DNA of 64,000 nucleotides from CAYUNE01 sp964446115 (GCA_964446115.1 CAYUNE010000050.1:20329-84328); one strand, 5' to 3'; counted from the first letter of the stretch, positions 8,318 through 16,527 are shown. Notes: generated from the sequence alone by a model not told the origin. Numbers and translations: made by a program.

Positions 8318-9622
8318 TCAGATATCAAAGGGGTTTTTCAGCAACAGGGTTTCGGACCTGTCCGGGCCCACGGAGACGATTGCCGGTTCCACGCCGGTGA
8401 TCTCCTCGATGCGCCGGACATAATCCCTGGCCGCCGCCGGCAGTTCGTCAAAGCTTCGTACTCCACTGATCTCCTCCTGCCAACCCGGCATTTCCTCATA
8501 GACCGGCCGCACCTGTTCGGCTGCCCTGATGTTCGCCGGCATGGTGGTGTAGGGGGTGCCGTTATGATCATAACTGCGGCAGATCCGCAGTTTCGGCTGG
8601 CCGCTCAACACATCCAGTTTGGTGATGGCCAGGCCGGTGATCCCGTTGATACGGACCGCATCCTCGGCCACCACGCAGTCGAGCCAGCCGCACCGGCGGC
8701 GCCTGCCGGTGGTGGCCCCGAATTCGCCGCCCTTTTTCTGCAGGGTATCGCCGATTTCATCGCCTTCCGGCAGTTCGGTGGGAAAGGGGCCCTGACCCAC
8801 CCGGGTGGTGTAGGCCTTGAGGATACCGATGACCGCATCGATGTGGGTGGGGCCGAATCCGGTGCCGATACTGGCGTTGCCGGCAATGGTGTTGGACGAG
8901 GTGACAAAGGGATAGGTGCCGTGATCGATATCCAGTTGGGTTCCCTGGGCCCCCTCAAAGAGAATATGGCGGCCATCCTTTCGGGCCCGGTCCAGGGCCA
9001 CCGAAACATTGCCGATATAGGGGGTGAGTTCTTCGGCGAACCGTTCGAAGCGGCCGGCGATCTCCTCCAGGGAGACCGGTGGGGCGTTGAACTTTTTTTC
9101 CAGCAGGAAGTTTTTTTCTTCCACATTGCTGCGCAGTTTGTCGGCAAACAGATCCGGGTCCAGCAGATCACCGGCCTTGATGCCGAAACGTCCTATCTTG
9201 TCCATGTAGCAGGGGCCGATTCCGCGTCCGGTGGTGCCGATTTTTTTGGTACTGGAAAGCGCGGCTTCACGGGCGTGATCCAGGGCCTGGTGATAGGGCA
9301 TGATGAGATGGGCCCTTTCGCTGATCATCAACCGCTTTGGCGAGACACCCAGCCCCTGTTCCTGCAGTTTCGCCATCTCATCCAGGAGAACGCCGGGGTC
9401 GATGATCACCCCGTTACCGATCATGCATGTCTTGTCCTCATACAGAATACCGGAGGGAATGATGTGGAAGACAAATTTTTTCCCGTCCACCACCAGGGTA
9501 TGTCCGGCATTGTTTCCCCCCTGGAAACGAACGATGAAATCCGCATGTTTCGTCAGCAGATCAACGATCTTCCCTTTACCTTCGTCGCCCCATTGGGTGC
9601 CGACCACCACGACACTGGCCAT
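8318..9622 (-). CDS. purA: Adenylosuccinate synthetase
   Basis: 434 residues, normal length. It joins IMP and aspartate with GTP to make adenylosuccinate on the way to AMP. Seen: GTP P-loop TQWGDEGKGKIVDLL near the N-terminus, FQGGNNAGHTLVVDGK, GTTGRGIGPCYMDK and GAQGTQLDIDHGTYPFVTSS. It is the first gene of the minus-strand train running to glyS; 194 bp separate it from rpoZ, so rpoZ may have its own promoter. Confidence 0.97.
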   Translation of the reverse strand: MASVVVVGTQWGDEGKGKIVDLLTKHADFIVRFQGGNNAGHTLVVDGKKFVFHIIPSGILYEDKTCMIGNGVIIDPGVLLDEMAKLQEQGLGVSPKRLMISERAHLIMPYHQALDHAREAALSSTKKIGTTGRGIGPCYMDKIGRFGIKAGDLLDPDLFADKLRSNVEEKNFLLEKKFNAPPVSLEEIAGRFERFAEELTPYIGNVSVALDRARKDGRHILFEGAQGTQLDIDHGTYPFVTSSNTIAGNASIGTGFGPTHIDAVIGILKAYTTRVGQGPFPTELPEGDEIGDTLQKKGGEFGATTGRRRRCGWLDCVVAEDAVRINGITGLAITKLDVLSGQPKLRICRSYDHNGTPYTTMPANIRAAEQVRPVYEEMPGWQEEISGVRSFDELPAAARDYVRRIEEITGVEPAIVSVGPDRSETLLLKNPFDI

Positions 9623-9783
9623 GTTTTTGCTCCACTGCTTGAAGAAATTGAGATCCAGCCGGCTGCTGAAAATCCGCTGGAGTGAACGGTACCAAAACCC
9701 TCAATCTATAGACGAGAAGGAAAAAAAAGTCAAATCTCACGCCGCCGGCTTCGGAAAAATATCGGTCGGGCAAGGGTTTTCAG

Positions 9784-10359
9784 TCAACGGCGCTCGTTGC
9801 CGGAGGTGATCTCTTTTGGTGAACCCCCTTTCTTTGCAACTGTTTTTCCCTTGCCGACGGTGGACGGGAGGGGGTGGAATTCCGCTTTTTTCCCGGCCTC
9901 TCTGCTGCCCCGGAAGAGATATCCCCCCAGGGCACCGACAGCGGTTGTCAGGGTGAGAAGTCCCATGGTCAAAAAGTTTCCCATGAGCAGCAGCGCGCCG
10001 GCAGCCAGCGATATACCGAAGGCCAGGCCGATTTTCAGGTTCGTTCTCAGCTCCCGTTGTCGCTCCAGCCGGGCCGTCTGCCGGTAGGTGCGTTTGAGCA
10101 GTCTGGCCTTGGCGCGTTCGGCATTGACGCGTATCTTTTCCCTTTCTCCGGCAAATTCCTCCTTGAGTCGGCTGATCTTCTTCCGGGTCAGGTGAGCGGC
10201 AAAGGAAGAAAACCAGAAGGCGGAGAGCAGACCGATAAGGAGAATCGGCGCCACAGGCCGCACCAGGGTGGCCGGCTGTGCCGGATCAAAGGGAATGACC
10301 AGCACGAGAACCGCGGTCACCAGCTGTACGCCGAGGATGGCCAGAAAGAATTTAAGCAT
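9784..10359 (-). CDS. Hypothetical four-helix membrane protein with a basic cytoplasmic helix
   Basis: 191 residues, not recognised. Two hydrophobic segments (about 3-23 and 35-55) are followed by a long Arg/Lys/Glu-rich helix (about 58-106), two more hydrophobic segments (about 108-128 and 131-150) and a basic Gly/Lys tail. The basic stretch suggests a cytoplasmic domain that may coil or bind nucleic acid or phospholipid head groups; this is inference. It lies alone between purA (161 bp away) and the selenoprotein gene (230 bp away), all on the minus strand. The 10360-10589 spacer holds nothing I recognise. Confidence 0.65.
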   Translation of the reverse strand: MLKFFLAILGVQLVTAVLVLVIPFDPAQPATLVRPVAPILLIGLLSAFWFSSFAAHLTRKKISRLKEEFAGEREKIRVNAERAKARLLKRTYRQTARLERQRELRTNLKIGLAFGISLAAGALLLMGNFLTMGLLTLTTAVGALGGYLFRGSREAGKKAEFHPLPSTVGKGKTVAKKGGSPKEITSGNERR

Positions 10360-10589
10360 GACGGATACAAAACAGCCGGGAATCTTTATTCACCCCTGAT
10401 TATGAAACCGCCCTCGGTGTATCCGGCGCACGCACGAAAGCCCACGGATTCAGGTCGTAACCGTTCGGAGATTTGCACCCCGGCGGAATGCCGTACCTCC
10501 TATTTCGACCCCGGGCGGCAACAGCCCCACGCAGCAGATCACCGACGCGGGAGGCAAGGCCCCGGGCCGGGGCGGTGGAATCATCGATA

Positions 10590-10928
10590 TCAGTCGACAA
10601 GAGCCGCATAGATTTCATCATTGTAGCCCACGAAAAAGCACTCGCCCACCTTCAGGGTGGGGGCGCGGAGATTGCCGGTGCGGCCGAGAACCGCTTTGAG
10701 AATATCTTCTTTGGAGTCGGAGGCCGGGATAAAGCGCAGTACCTTCCTCCCCCGGCCGACAACGATCTCGGCGGCATTTTTCAGCAGCTCCCAGGCATCT
10801 TCATGGGCGATTTTCCGTCGGCGGGCTTCAACGCTCTCCACGATCTCAATACCATGTTCATCAAACACAACCTGTGCTTTTTTGCAGGATGCTCATCCCT
10901 TGCGCAGATAGGCCCATTCAATCTTCAC
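10590..10928 (-). CDS. ArsC-like thioredoxin-fold selenoprotein (in-frame UGA read as selenocysteine)
   Basis: 112 residues if the in-frame TGA at 10893-10895 is read as selenocysteine (U12). The start is GTG at 10928 with AAGGAGG upstream; the next upstream in-frame codon of note is the stop of the glycosylase gene. The N-terminus reads MKIEWAYLRKG-U-ASCKKAQVV, giving a U-x-x-C redox motif where ArsC/Spx-like proteins carry C-x-x-C. Downstream are VESVEARRRKI and the ArsC-like cis-Pro region NLRAPTLKVGECFFVGYND. Without recoding the gene would be only an N-terminally broken 92-residue product from an internal GTG. I recall an ArsC family (seleno)protein group with this layout. The substrate is unknown. 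It follows the uracil-DNA glycosylase gene by 15 bp. Confidence 0.85.
10859..10892 (-). promoter_or_regulatory. Bacterial SECIS-like hairpin just after the UGA codon
   Basis: The mRNA directly after the UGA can fold with CATC pairing to GATG at the base, an internal bulge, then a six-pair upper stem (AAGCAC with GTGTTT, one G-U pair) closed by the loop AGGUU. The loop begins 20 nt after the UGA. Position and the GGU-containing loop resemble the E. coli fdhF SECIS as I remember it. Such elements bind SelB. Folding was done by eye. Confidence 0.6.
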
Positions 10929-10943
10929 TGTTCCTTTTCCTCC

Positions 10944-11777
10944 TTATCTTCCAGGTGCTGATTTCCGGGTGTCGGGCGTGGGGTGTCTTTCGCCCAACCG
11001 TCGGCGGATCATCTGCAGATCCAGCCATACCGCCCGCTTCATCTCAGGATGGCTGAGGAGGAAGCGGGGATGAAAGGTCGGAACGATGGTCGTCATCCCG
11101 ACACCGTCGATTCTTCGTTTGAACAGGCGGCCGCGCAGACGGATGAGAGGATCAGCCTTGCCCAGGAGCAAGCTGGTGGGCAGGGGACCCATGCAGCAGA
11201 CAAGAGTCGGCCGCAGGGCTGCCATCTCTTCCCGCAGGAGCCGGAGACAGGCCCGTCCATGGCGGGCTGTCGGCGTCATATCCGGCCGGGGGCGGCATTT
11301 GATACAGTTGGTCACATAGACATCCTCCTCCTTCAGGTCGATGGCCTGCATCATCCTGCGGAGCATTTCATCCTCAGCCACGCCGAAAAGGCAGGATTGG
11401 CCGGAGGAACCATCCGACCGGAAGGCGTGGTCACCAATGATCATCAGACGAATTCCCGTCCCGCCCCGTCCAGTTGTCCTGCCGAGATTTTTTTCATGCA
11501 AGTCGCAGTCGGAGCAGGAGAGGATTTTTTCATGGATTTCAGCCGGCATTTTCCCACCATCCGCAGTGGGCTGCGCCAGTGGAGCCCGTCCTGTTTTCCC
11601 GGCAGGTGATGCCGGTACTGCAGCTCTGTGGAGAAATTTTTCCAAGGGCCGGGTCCGCGGATATTCGGACAGACCCAGAAGCTGGTGCAACCGGATGGTA
11701 TCCCGAAGGTTGTGGAGGAGTTGTCGCCGGCGTTGATTCATTTGAGGGGATTTTTTTGCTGACAAACCGTGAAACAC
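10944..11777 (-). CDS. Uracil-DNA glycosylase superfamily protein with an altered first catalytic motif
   Basis: 277 residues. The fold of family 4/5 Fe-S uracil-DNA glycosylases is clear: cysteine pair in SCSDCDLHEKN, DVYVTNCIKCRPRPDMTPTA (two more cysteines likely for the cluster), IRLRGRLFKR, and the C-terminal motif PTFHPRFLLSHPE. The usual first motif Gly-Glu-Ala-Pro-Gly is replaced by IIGDHAFRSDGSSGQSCLFG, so the catalytic site has diverged and activity on uracil is uncertain. The residues before about 75 are an extra basic helical region. The start taken is GTG at 11777 (GGGAG upstream); ATG at 11741 is an alternative. The selenoprotein gene follows 15 bp after its stop. Confidence 0.8.
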   Translation of the reverse strand: MFHGLSAKKSPQMNQRRRQLLHNLRDTIRLHQLLGLSEYPRTRPLEKFLHRAAVPASPAGKTGRAPLAQPTADGGKMPAEIHEKILSCSDCDLHEKNLGRTTGRGGTGIRLMIIGDHAFRSDGSSGQSCLFGVAEDEMLRRMMQAIDLKEEDVYVTNCIKCRPRPDMTPTARHGRACLRLLREEMAALRPTLVCCMGPLPTSLLLGKADPLIRLRGRLFKRRIDGVGMTTIVPTFHPRFLLSHPEMKRAVWLDLQMIRRRLGERHPTPDTRKSAPGR

Positions 11778-11920
11778 TGCTTATTTTCTCCCGCGGGTGC
11801 GGAAACGGTCATTTTCCGGGTCCGCGCAAAAGCGTGAGCCGTCATCGGTTCCGGCGCAACCATCAGCAAGGCGCCGGGCCGCTGCGGTGTTTATCCAGAG
11901 ATTTTCATGGGAGGTTTGCC

Positions 11921-12136
11921 ATGCCGATTTATGAGTATACCTGCAAAGATTGTAAAAAACATTTTGAAGTGCTCACCACCTCGAGCAACCGGGCCGATAT
12001 CGTCAAGTGCCGGGAGTGCGGCAGTCTCAACGTCAAGAAGACCATCTCCGCCTCCAGCTTCCGGGTTTCGGGAGGGGGATCCGCCATTCCTTCCGGGGCG
12101 CTTTCCGGCTGTTCTTCGAGCTCGGGTTTTTCCTGA
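11921..12136 (+). CDS. FmdB-family zinc ribbon protein
   Basis: 71 residues. Begins MPIYEYTCKDCKKHFEVL and continues CRECGSLNVKK: two CxxC pairs that form a zinc ribbon, the hallmark of the FmdB family of putative regulatory proteins. The tail is Ser/Gly-rich with one more Cys. GGGAGG lies 8 nt before the ATG, which decides this start over a longer upstream reading frame. The real role of the family is unknown. It points toward the convergent ftsB-like gene. Confidence 0.88.
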   Translation: MPIYEYTCKDCKKHFEVLTTSSNRADIVKCRECGSLNVKKTISASSFRVSGGGSAIPSGALSGCSSSSGFS

Positions 12137-12190
12137 GCATGATTTTCCAAGGAGCCGGTCCGGCTCCGAGGTTTGGAAGGAAGATGCAGC

Positions 12191-12220
12191 GCGGGGTTAT
12201 ATACCCTGTAATCGGTTACG
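12191..12220 (+). repeat. Dispersed intergenic repeat, copy A
   Basis: Thirty bases with core GGTTAT-ATACCCTGTAATC-GGTTAC. It matches copy B (14021-14050) at 26 of 30 positions and resembles copy C (21565-21594). It lies between the convergent FmdB and ftsB genes. GGTTRY hexamers flank a 13-base centre, and GGGT can pair with ACCC. Confidence 0.75.
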
Positions 12221-12225
12221 GCTAT

Positions 12226-12558
12226 TTATTTGGCCTGTTCTTTTTTCTTTTGCGAGAACTGATAGACGATCTCGTTTTCCCGCAGCATGCCGTAGCGGCG
12301 TCTGGCAAGGTTTTCCAGGTAGGCGTCGTCGTGCTGCAGCCGATCAATCTCGCGGCTGATATTGCGGTTCTGCCTGGCCAGATCGGAGTTTCTGGCTCCC
12401 AACCTGTCGATTTCCCTTTGCAGCCGACTGTAATGATAAAGTCCGCGGTTGGGGGCGAAGATCACCCAGGCCCCGGCCAGGAAAACCAGCAGCAGCACGA
12501 TCCGCACCAGGAGCCTGCGTTCTCTTTTGTTTAATGCCCTGTTCTTTTTTTTCGGCAT
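12226..12558 (-). CDS. ftsB: Septum formation initiator FtsB/DivIC family protein
   Basis: 110 residues. A basic cytoplasmic N-terminus (MPKKKNRALNKRERR), one membrane helix (LLVRIVLLLVFLAGAWVIF, about 16-35), then a periplasmic coiled coil (SRLQREIDRLGARN and ISREIDRLQ) and the family ending ENLARRRYGMLRENEIVYQF. FtsB links FtsQ and FtsL in the divisome. I chose the ATG at 12558, since upstream codons run into the divergent DUF523 gene whose start is only 9 bp away. No convincing ribosome site is visible. Confidence 0.85.
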   Translation of the reverse strand: MPKKKNRALNKRERRLLVRIVLLLVFLAGAWVIFAPNRGLYHYSRLQREIDRLGARNSDLARQNRNISREIDRLQHDDAYLENLARRRYGMLRENEIVYQFSQKKKEQAK

Positions 12559-12567
12559 GAAAAGTTT

Positions 12568-12981
12568 ATGATATCCGATTCTCTTGTGCTTGTCAGTTCC
12601 TGCCTCACCGGTTTGTGCACCCGTTACGATGGGCAGTGTAAACCGTCTCCGGCCTGTATGCAACACCTCTCGGGGCGGGTGTGGATCCCGGTCTGCCCCG
12701 AACAGCTTGGGGGCCTGGCCACGCCCCGGGCACCGGCTGAAATTATAGGCGGCGACGGCGGTGATGTACTGGCCGGCTCCGCCCGGGTGGTGGATGAGGA
12801 GGGCAACGACGTGACGACAGCCTTTATCGAAGGTGCCGGTTGGTGCCTGCATATCGCCCGGCAGCAGAATATCGGGCTGGCCCTGCTCAAGGCCGGCAGT
12901 CCGTCCTGCGGGCTGAGTCCGGTACCCGGGGTGACGGCAGCCCTCCTGCAGCAAAACGGCATCAAAGTCCGGGAGGTGTAG
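12568..12981 (+). CDS. DUF523 family protein
   Basis: 137 residues. Conserved DUF523 features: LVLVSSCLTGLCTRYDG near the N-terminus, WIPVCPEQLGGLATPRAPAE, GDVLAGSARVVDEEGNDVT, and the SPSCG motif in LLKAGSPSCGLSP. Cysteines in the first, second and last motifs could hold a metal or take part in redox chemistry; the function of the family is not established. The start codon is 9 bp from the divergent ftsB start, so each 5' leader lies inside the other gene. Confidence 0.85.
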   Translation: MISDSLVLVSSCLTGLCTRYDGQCKPSPACMQHLSGRVWIPVCPEQLGGLATPRAPAEIIGGDGGDVLAGSARVVDEEGNDVTTAFIEGAGWCLHIARQQNIGLALLKAGSPSCGLSPVPGVTAALLQQNGIKVREV

Positions 12982-13007
12982 CCGCCCCGGTGAACCGCTC
13001 CCGCCGT

Positions 13008-13736
13008 TCAGGCATGGTCCCGGCCTTTTTCCCTGTCGCCTTCGATTTCAAGCAGCCTGATGATCAGGATTCCCGCCTCATAAAGCATGTACAGGGGGCA
13101 TCCCATGAGCGCCATATTGACCACATCCGGAGTCGGAGTCAACAGCGCCGCCAGGATGGCGATGGCCAGCACCGCATAGCGCCGGTTTTTTTCAAAGGTG
13201 CGGCGGGAGACGATCCCTGTGCGGGCGCTGAAAATCATAAAGACCGGCAGCTCGAAGATGAGACCGAAGGCGAGGATGAAAATGGTGATGAAGTTGACGA
13301 AACGGCCGATGGAGATCACCGGTTTGAGCTGGGCGGATTGAAAGCCAAGGAGAAATTTCACACCAAAGGGCAGGGTGACCAGGTAACAGAACAGGGTGCC
13401 GGCGTAAAAGAGAATACAGGTGCAGAACACGAACCAGAACAGTGATCTGCCCACCACCCCGAAGGGTTTGCCCAATCCCTTCCAGATCACATGCATTATC
13501 CAGGGCATGAGAAGATAGAGGGCCGAGAAAAAGGCAAGTTTCACGTGGGCCAGGAAGGGGCCGGGAATGGAAAAGAAGGAGAGTTTTTCATCCAGGTGGT
13601 TCTGCAAAAGGCGTAACAGCTCCGGGGCGGCGAAGAGAAAGAGAAGCAGGGTGGCCAGAAAAATCGCGATACCCAGGCCGCGGATGGAACGGCGCAGTTC
13701 GGTGAGAAAGATGATGAGATGGTTGTAGAAGACCAA
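13008..13736 (-). CDS. tatC: Sec-independent protein translocase TatC
   Basis: 242 residues, polytopic with about six membrane helices. TatC is the twin-arginine signal receptor of the Tat export system. Seen: N-terminal LTELRRSIRGLGIAIF, the first periplasmic loop followed by FLAHVKLAFFSALYLLMPWI, the FGLIFELPVF segment with the conserved Glu, and the family's late RRYAVLAIAILAALLTPTPD. No tatA/tatB gene is adjacent. In sulfate reducers Tat exports periplasmic hydrogenases and formate dehydrogenases. Confidence 0.93.
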   Translation of the reverse strand: MVFYNHLIIFLTELRRSIRGLGIAIFLATLLLFLFAAPELLRLLQNHLDEKLSFFSIPGPFLAHVKLAFFSALYLLMPWIMHVIWKGLGKPFGVVGRSLFWFVFCTCILFYAGTLFCYLVTLPFGVKFLLGFQSAQLKPVISIGRFVNFITIFILAFGLIFELPVFMIFSARTGIVSRRTFEKNRRYAVLAIAILAALLTPTPDVVNMALMGCPLYMLYEAGILIIRLLEIEGDREKGRDHA

Positions 13737-14074
13737 GGAGATCCGGTACCGTTGGTTTTTATCGTTGACTTTGCAGGGGGTGGAATATTCAATAGAAACG
13801 TATCAAAGTAGCAAACCGCCATGGAAATTGCAATTGAATAGGCGTTGCCTGCCGCAGAATGGTGTGCTACAAAACAGCGTCACCCCCAACCCCATGTAAT
13901 TGCTCCCAACACCGCATCTTCACACGCTCTCTTTCGGCCGGATAGCGGGGATATAGCAGCCGCGAGATCGTGTAAATCTGCGGCATCCGTGGCCAATTAC
14001 AGGTGGAAGTACGATATGGCGCGGGGTTACATACCCTGTGATCGGTAACAACCTCATTAACAGGACATTCCATT
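13737..14074. other. tatC-serS divergent spacer
   Basis: 338 bp between divergent genes. It contains repeat copy B near its serS end (14021-14050). I see no supported gene, tRNA or clear terminator in the rest; reading frames crossing it are not convincing. Confidence 0.6.
14021..14050 (+). repeat. Dispersed intergenic repeat, copy B
   Basis: Core GGTTAC-ATACCCTGTGATC-GGTAAC. It lies in the serS leader, ending 24 bp before the ATG, where it could influence serS expression. In this copy the outer hexamers form an inverted pair GTTAC/GTAAC. Confidence 0.75.
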
Positions 14075-15346
14075 ATGCTGGAACTGCGTTTTATCCGTGA
14101 AAATCTGGAGCTGGTCAGGGAAAAGACGGCCCGCCGCGGGATAGATACCGTCATCATCGACCGATTTGCCGAAACCGATGGCCGGCGGCTGGAGTTGCTC
14201 TCCCAGGTGGAAAACCTGAAAAACCGTCGCAATACGGTTTCCAGGGAGATCGCCGCCCTGAAAAAATCCGGCGAGCATGAAAAAGCCGAACCGTTGATCA
14301 GGGAAATGCGCCTGGTTTCCGGCCGGATCAAGGAGCTGGACCGGGAGCTGGGACGGATCCGGGAGGAGCTCGCTGATATTGTCATGGCCATTCCCAACCT
14401 CTGCGACGATTCGGTTCCCCTGGGAAAGGATGACGGCGACAACGTGGAACTCCGCCGCTGGGGACAGATTCCGGAGTTTTCCTTCTCCCCTCGTCCCCAT
14501 TGGGAAATCGGTGAAAACCTGGGGATTCTCGATTTTGAAACCTCGGCGAAACTCTCCGGCGCCCGTTTTGCCCTGCTCAAGGGGTTTGCCTCCCGTCTTT
14601 CCCGGGCACTGATCAGCTTCATGCTCGATCTTCACACCCAGAAACATGGTTATGACGAGGTGTTGCCGCCCTTTTTGGTCAACAGCCGCACCATGACCGG
14701 TACCGGTCAGTTGCCGAAATTCAGCGAAGACCTGTTCAAGATCGAGGGCTGGGATCTCTGGCTCATTCCCACGGCCGAGGTGCCGGTGACCAATATCCAC
14801 AGCGGTGAAACCCTCTCCGAGCGGGACCTGCCCATCAAGTATGCCGCCTATACGCCCTGCTTCCGTTCGGAGGCGGGATCCTACGGCAAGGATACCCGCG
14901 GTCTTATCCGCCAGCACCAGTTTGAAAAGGTGGAGATGGTGAAATTCACCACCCCCGAAACCTCGGAGCAGGAGTTGGAAAGTCTGTTGGCCGATGCCGA
15001 GGAGGTTCTGCAGCTTTTGGAGCTGCCCTACCGGGTGGTCACGCTCTGCAGCGGTGATCTCGGCTTTTCGGCAACCAAGACCTACGATATCGAGGTCTGG
15101 CTGCCCGGCCAGAATACCTACCGCGAGATCTCCTCCTGCAGCAATTTCCTTGACTTTCAGGCCCGTCGGGCCGCTATCCGCTACCGGCCCAAAGAGAGCG
15201 GAAAGAGCCGTCTTGTCCATACCTTAAACGGCAGCGGGCTGGCCATTGGCCGCACCCTGCTGGCCATCCTGGAAAATTATCAGCGGGAAGACGGGTCGGT
15301 GTCCCTGCCCAAGGTCCTGGAGCCCTATTTCGTCACCAGATTCTAA
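14075..15346 (+). CDS. serS: Seryl-tRNA synthetase
   Basis: 423 residues, class II synthetase. The N-terminal helical arm (about 1-105, ENLELVREKTARRGID and on) grips the long variable arm of tRNA-Ser. The catalytic core shows motif 2 around FRSEAGSYGKDTRGLIRQHQ followed by FEKVEMV, and motif 3 NGSGLAIGRTLLAILENYQ. The C-terminus is the usual LPKVLEPYF. It stands alone on the plus strand and is convergent with ddl, 19 bp from its stop. Confidence 0.97.
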   Translation: MLELRFIRENLELVREKTARRGIDTVIIDRFAETDGRRLELLSQVENLKNRRNTVSREIAALKKSGEHEKAEPLIREMRLVSGRIKELDRELGRIREELADIVMAIPNLCDDSVPLGKDDGDNVELRRWGQIPEFSFSPRPHWEIGENLGILDFETSAKLSGARFALLKGFASRLSRALISFMLDLHTQKHGYDEVLPPFLVNSRTMTGTGQLPKFSEDLFKIEGWDLWLIPTAEVPVTNIHSGETLSERDLPIKYAAYTPCFRSEAGSYGKDTRGLIRQHQFEKVEMVKFTTPETSEQELESLLADAEEVLQLLELPYRVVTLCSGDLGFSATKTYDIEVWLPGQNTYREISSCSNFLDFQARRAAIRYRPKESGKSRLVHTLNGSGLAIGRTLLAILENYQREDGSVSLPKVLEPYFVTRF

Positions 15347-15365
15347 GGGATAACAGCGGTTTTGC

Positions 15366-16319
15366 TCACGGTTTTTGCTGATCGGCCAGGGCCTGGTCGA
15401 TCAGCTGGTCCAGGAGGGCGGAAAAATCCATCCCGGCCGCCTTTGCCGCCTGGGGAAAGAGGCTTGTCGGGGTCATGCCGGGGATGGTGTTGGTTTCCAG
15501 CAGGTACAGATTTCCCCCTTCGTCGAGCATCATGTCGGTGCGGCTGTATCCCCGCAGCTGCAAGGCGTGATGGGCGATGATGCCATATTGCCGCGCCGTG
15601 GCGCTGATCTCCGCATCCAGTTCGGCCGGGCATATCTCCCGGCTGGCCCCCCGGGTGTACTTTGCCTCATAATCGAAAAAATCATACCTGTCTCCCGGAA
15701 TGATCTCCACCAGCGGCAGGGCCGTGGGTTCGTCGTTTCCCAGCACGGCAACGGTGATTTCCCGTCCCCGGATATACTCCTCCACCATCACCTGAGAGTC
15801 ATGTTCAAATGCCTTGGCTACGGCCCGGCCGAGCTCTTCGCTGTTTTGGGCGATGCTCATTCCCAGGCTTGATCCCTGGCGTACCGGCTTGACCACCAGC
15901 GGCAGAGAAAGCTCTTGCAGCAGGCGCTCCGGATTCTCTCTGTCTTCCTGCACGGCCATCAGCCAGGGCGCCACCGGCAGGTCGTGGAGCCGGTACATGG
16001 TTTTGGCGAGATTTTTGTCCATGGCCATGGCGCTGCCCAGAACCCCTGATCCCTGGTAGGGAATGCCCAGAAGTTCCAGGAAACCCTGCATGGTGCCGTC
16101 TTCTCCGTAAGGGCCGTGGAGGAGGATGAAGGCGACATCGATTTTGTCGGCATCGGCGGCAAGGGCGGCAAGGTCATCGGCCGGATCGTAGCGAAGTATA
16201 TCGTATCTGTCGGTGTCAAGTGCCGCCTCAACCCCGCGGGCCCCCTCCAGGGAGACCTCCCTCTCTCCTGATTTGCCGCCGGCGATGAGTGCCAGGCGTA
16301 TTTTTTTTCCATTACTCAT
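15366..16319 (-). CDS. ddl: D-alanine--D-alanine ligase
   Basis: 317 residues, ATP-grasp ligase that makes the D-Ala-D-Ala end of peptidoglycan precursors. Seen: LIAGGKSGEREVSLEGARG, HGPYGEDGTMQGFLELLGIP, MDKNLAKTMY, VKPVRQGSSLGMS and LLETNTIPGMTPTSLFPQAA. The start at 16319 is supported by CGGAGG 6-7 nt upstream and the family start; a longer frame to 16418 has no support. It is alone rather than in an mur cluster. Confidence 0.95.
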   Translation of the reverse strand: MSNGKKIRLALIAGGKSGEREVSLEGARGVEAALDTDRYDILRYDPADDLAALAADADKIDVAFILLHGPYGEDGTMQGFLELLGIPYQGSGVLGSAMAMDKNLAKTMYRLHDLPVAPWLMAVQEDRENPERLLQELSLPLVVKPVRQGSSLGMSIAQNSEELGRAVAKAFEHDSQVMVEEYIRGREITVAVLGNDEPTALPLVEIIPGDRYDFFDYEAKYTRGASREICPAELDAEISATARQYGIIAHHALQLRGYSRTDMMLDEGGNLYLLETNTIPGMTPTSLFPQAAKAAGMDFSALLDQLIDQALADQQKP

Positions 16320-16500
16320 TTTTTCCTCCGGGACGATTGGGTCGACGATCAGCGACTGAACCGGGATTGCCGGCTTGCCAATTCTGAAATCAGATGCGGC
16401 TTCATGGGTTGTGCTCAAGCCGCGCTGGGTCTGGGGCGTGCCGGTTCGGACAGCCGCGGAAGCTCTTCTAATTGTTTTCTACCACACTCCTTAAAAAAAC

Positions 16501-16527
16501 TAAAGAATGATGGGAAATTACCGATAT
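16501..16527 (+). promoter_or_regulatory. Putative sigma-28 (FliA) promoter of the chemoreceptor gene
   Basis: TAAAGAAT, an 11-nt spacer, then ACCGATAT. The flagellar sigma-28 consensus is TAAAGTTT-N11-GCCGATAA, so the first five bases of the -35 and six of eight bases of the -10 match at exact spacing. It lies about 90 bp before the chemoreceptor start, as expected for a motility-class gene. Confidence 0.6.

Noticed and set aside
10360..10589. SRP RNA, 6S RNA or other structured RNA in this spacer
   Set aside because: I compared it with remembered core motifs of these RNAs and found none; G/C-rich hairpins alone are not enough.
11474..11920. Long upstream extension of the FmdB gene
   Set aside because: The added residues are antisense to the glycosylase gene; the FmdB start MPIYEY with a GGAGG site is at 11921.
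13867..14622. 251-codon minus-strand frame over the tatC-serS spacer and the start of serS
   Set aside because: Ser/Arg-rich shadow composition and overlap with certain serS coding sequence.
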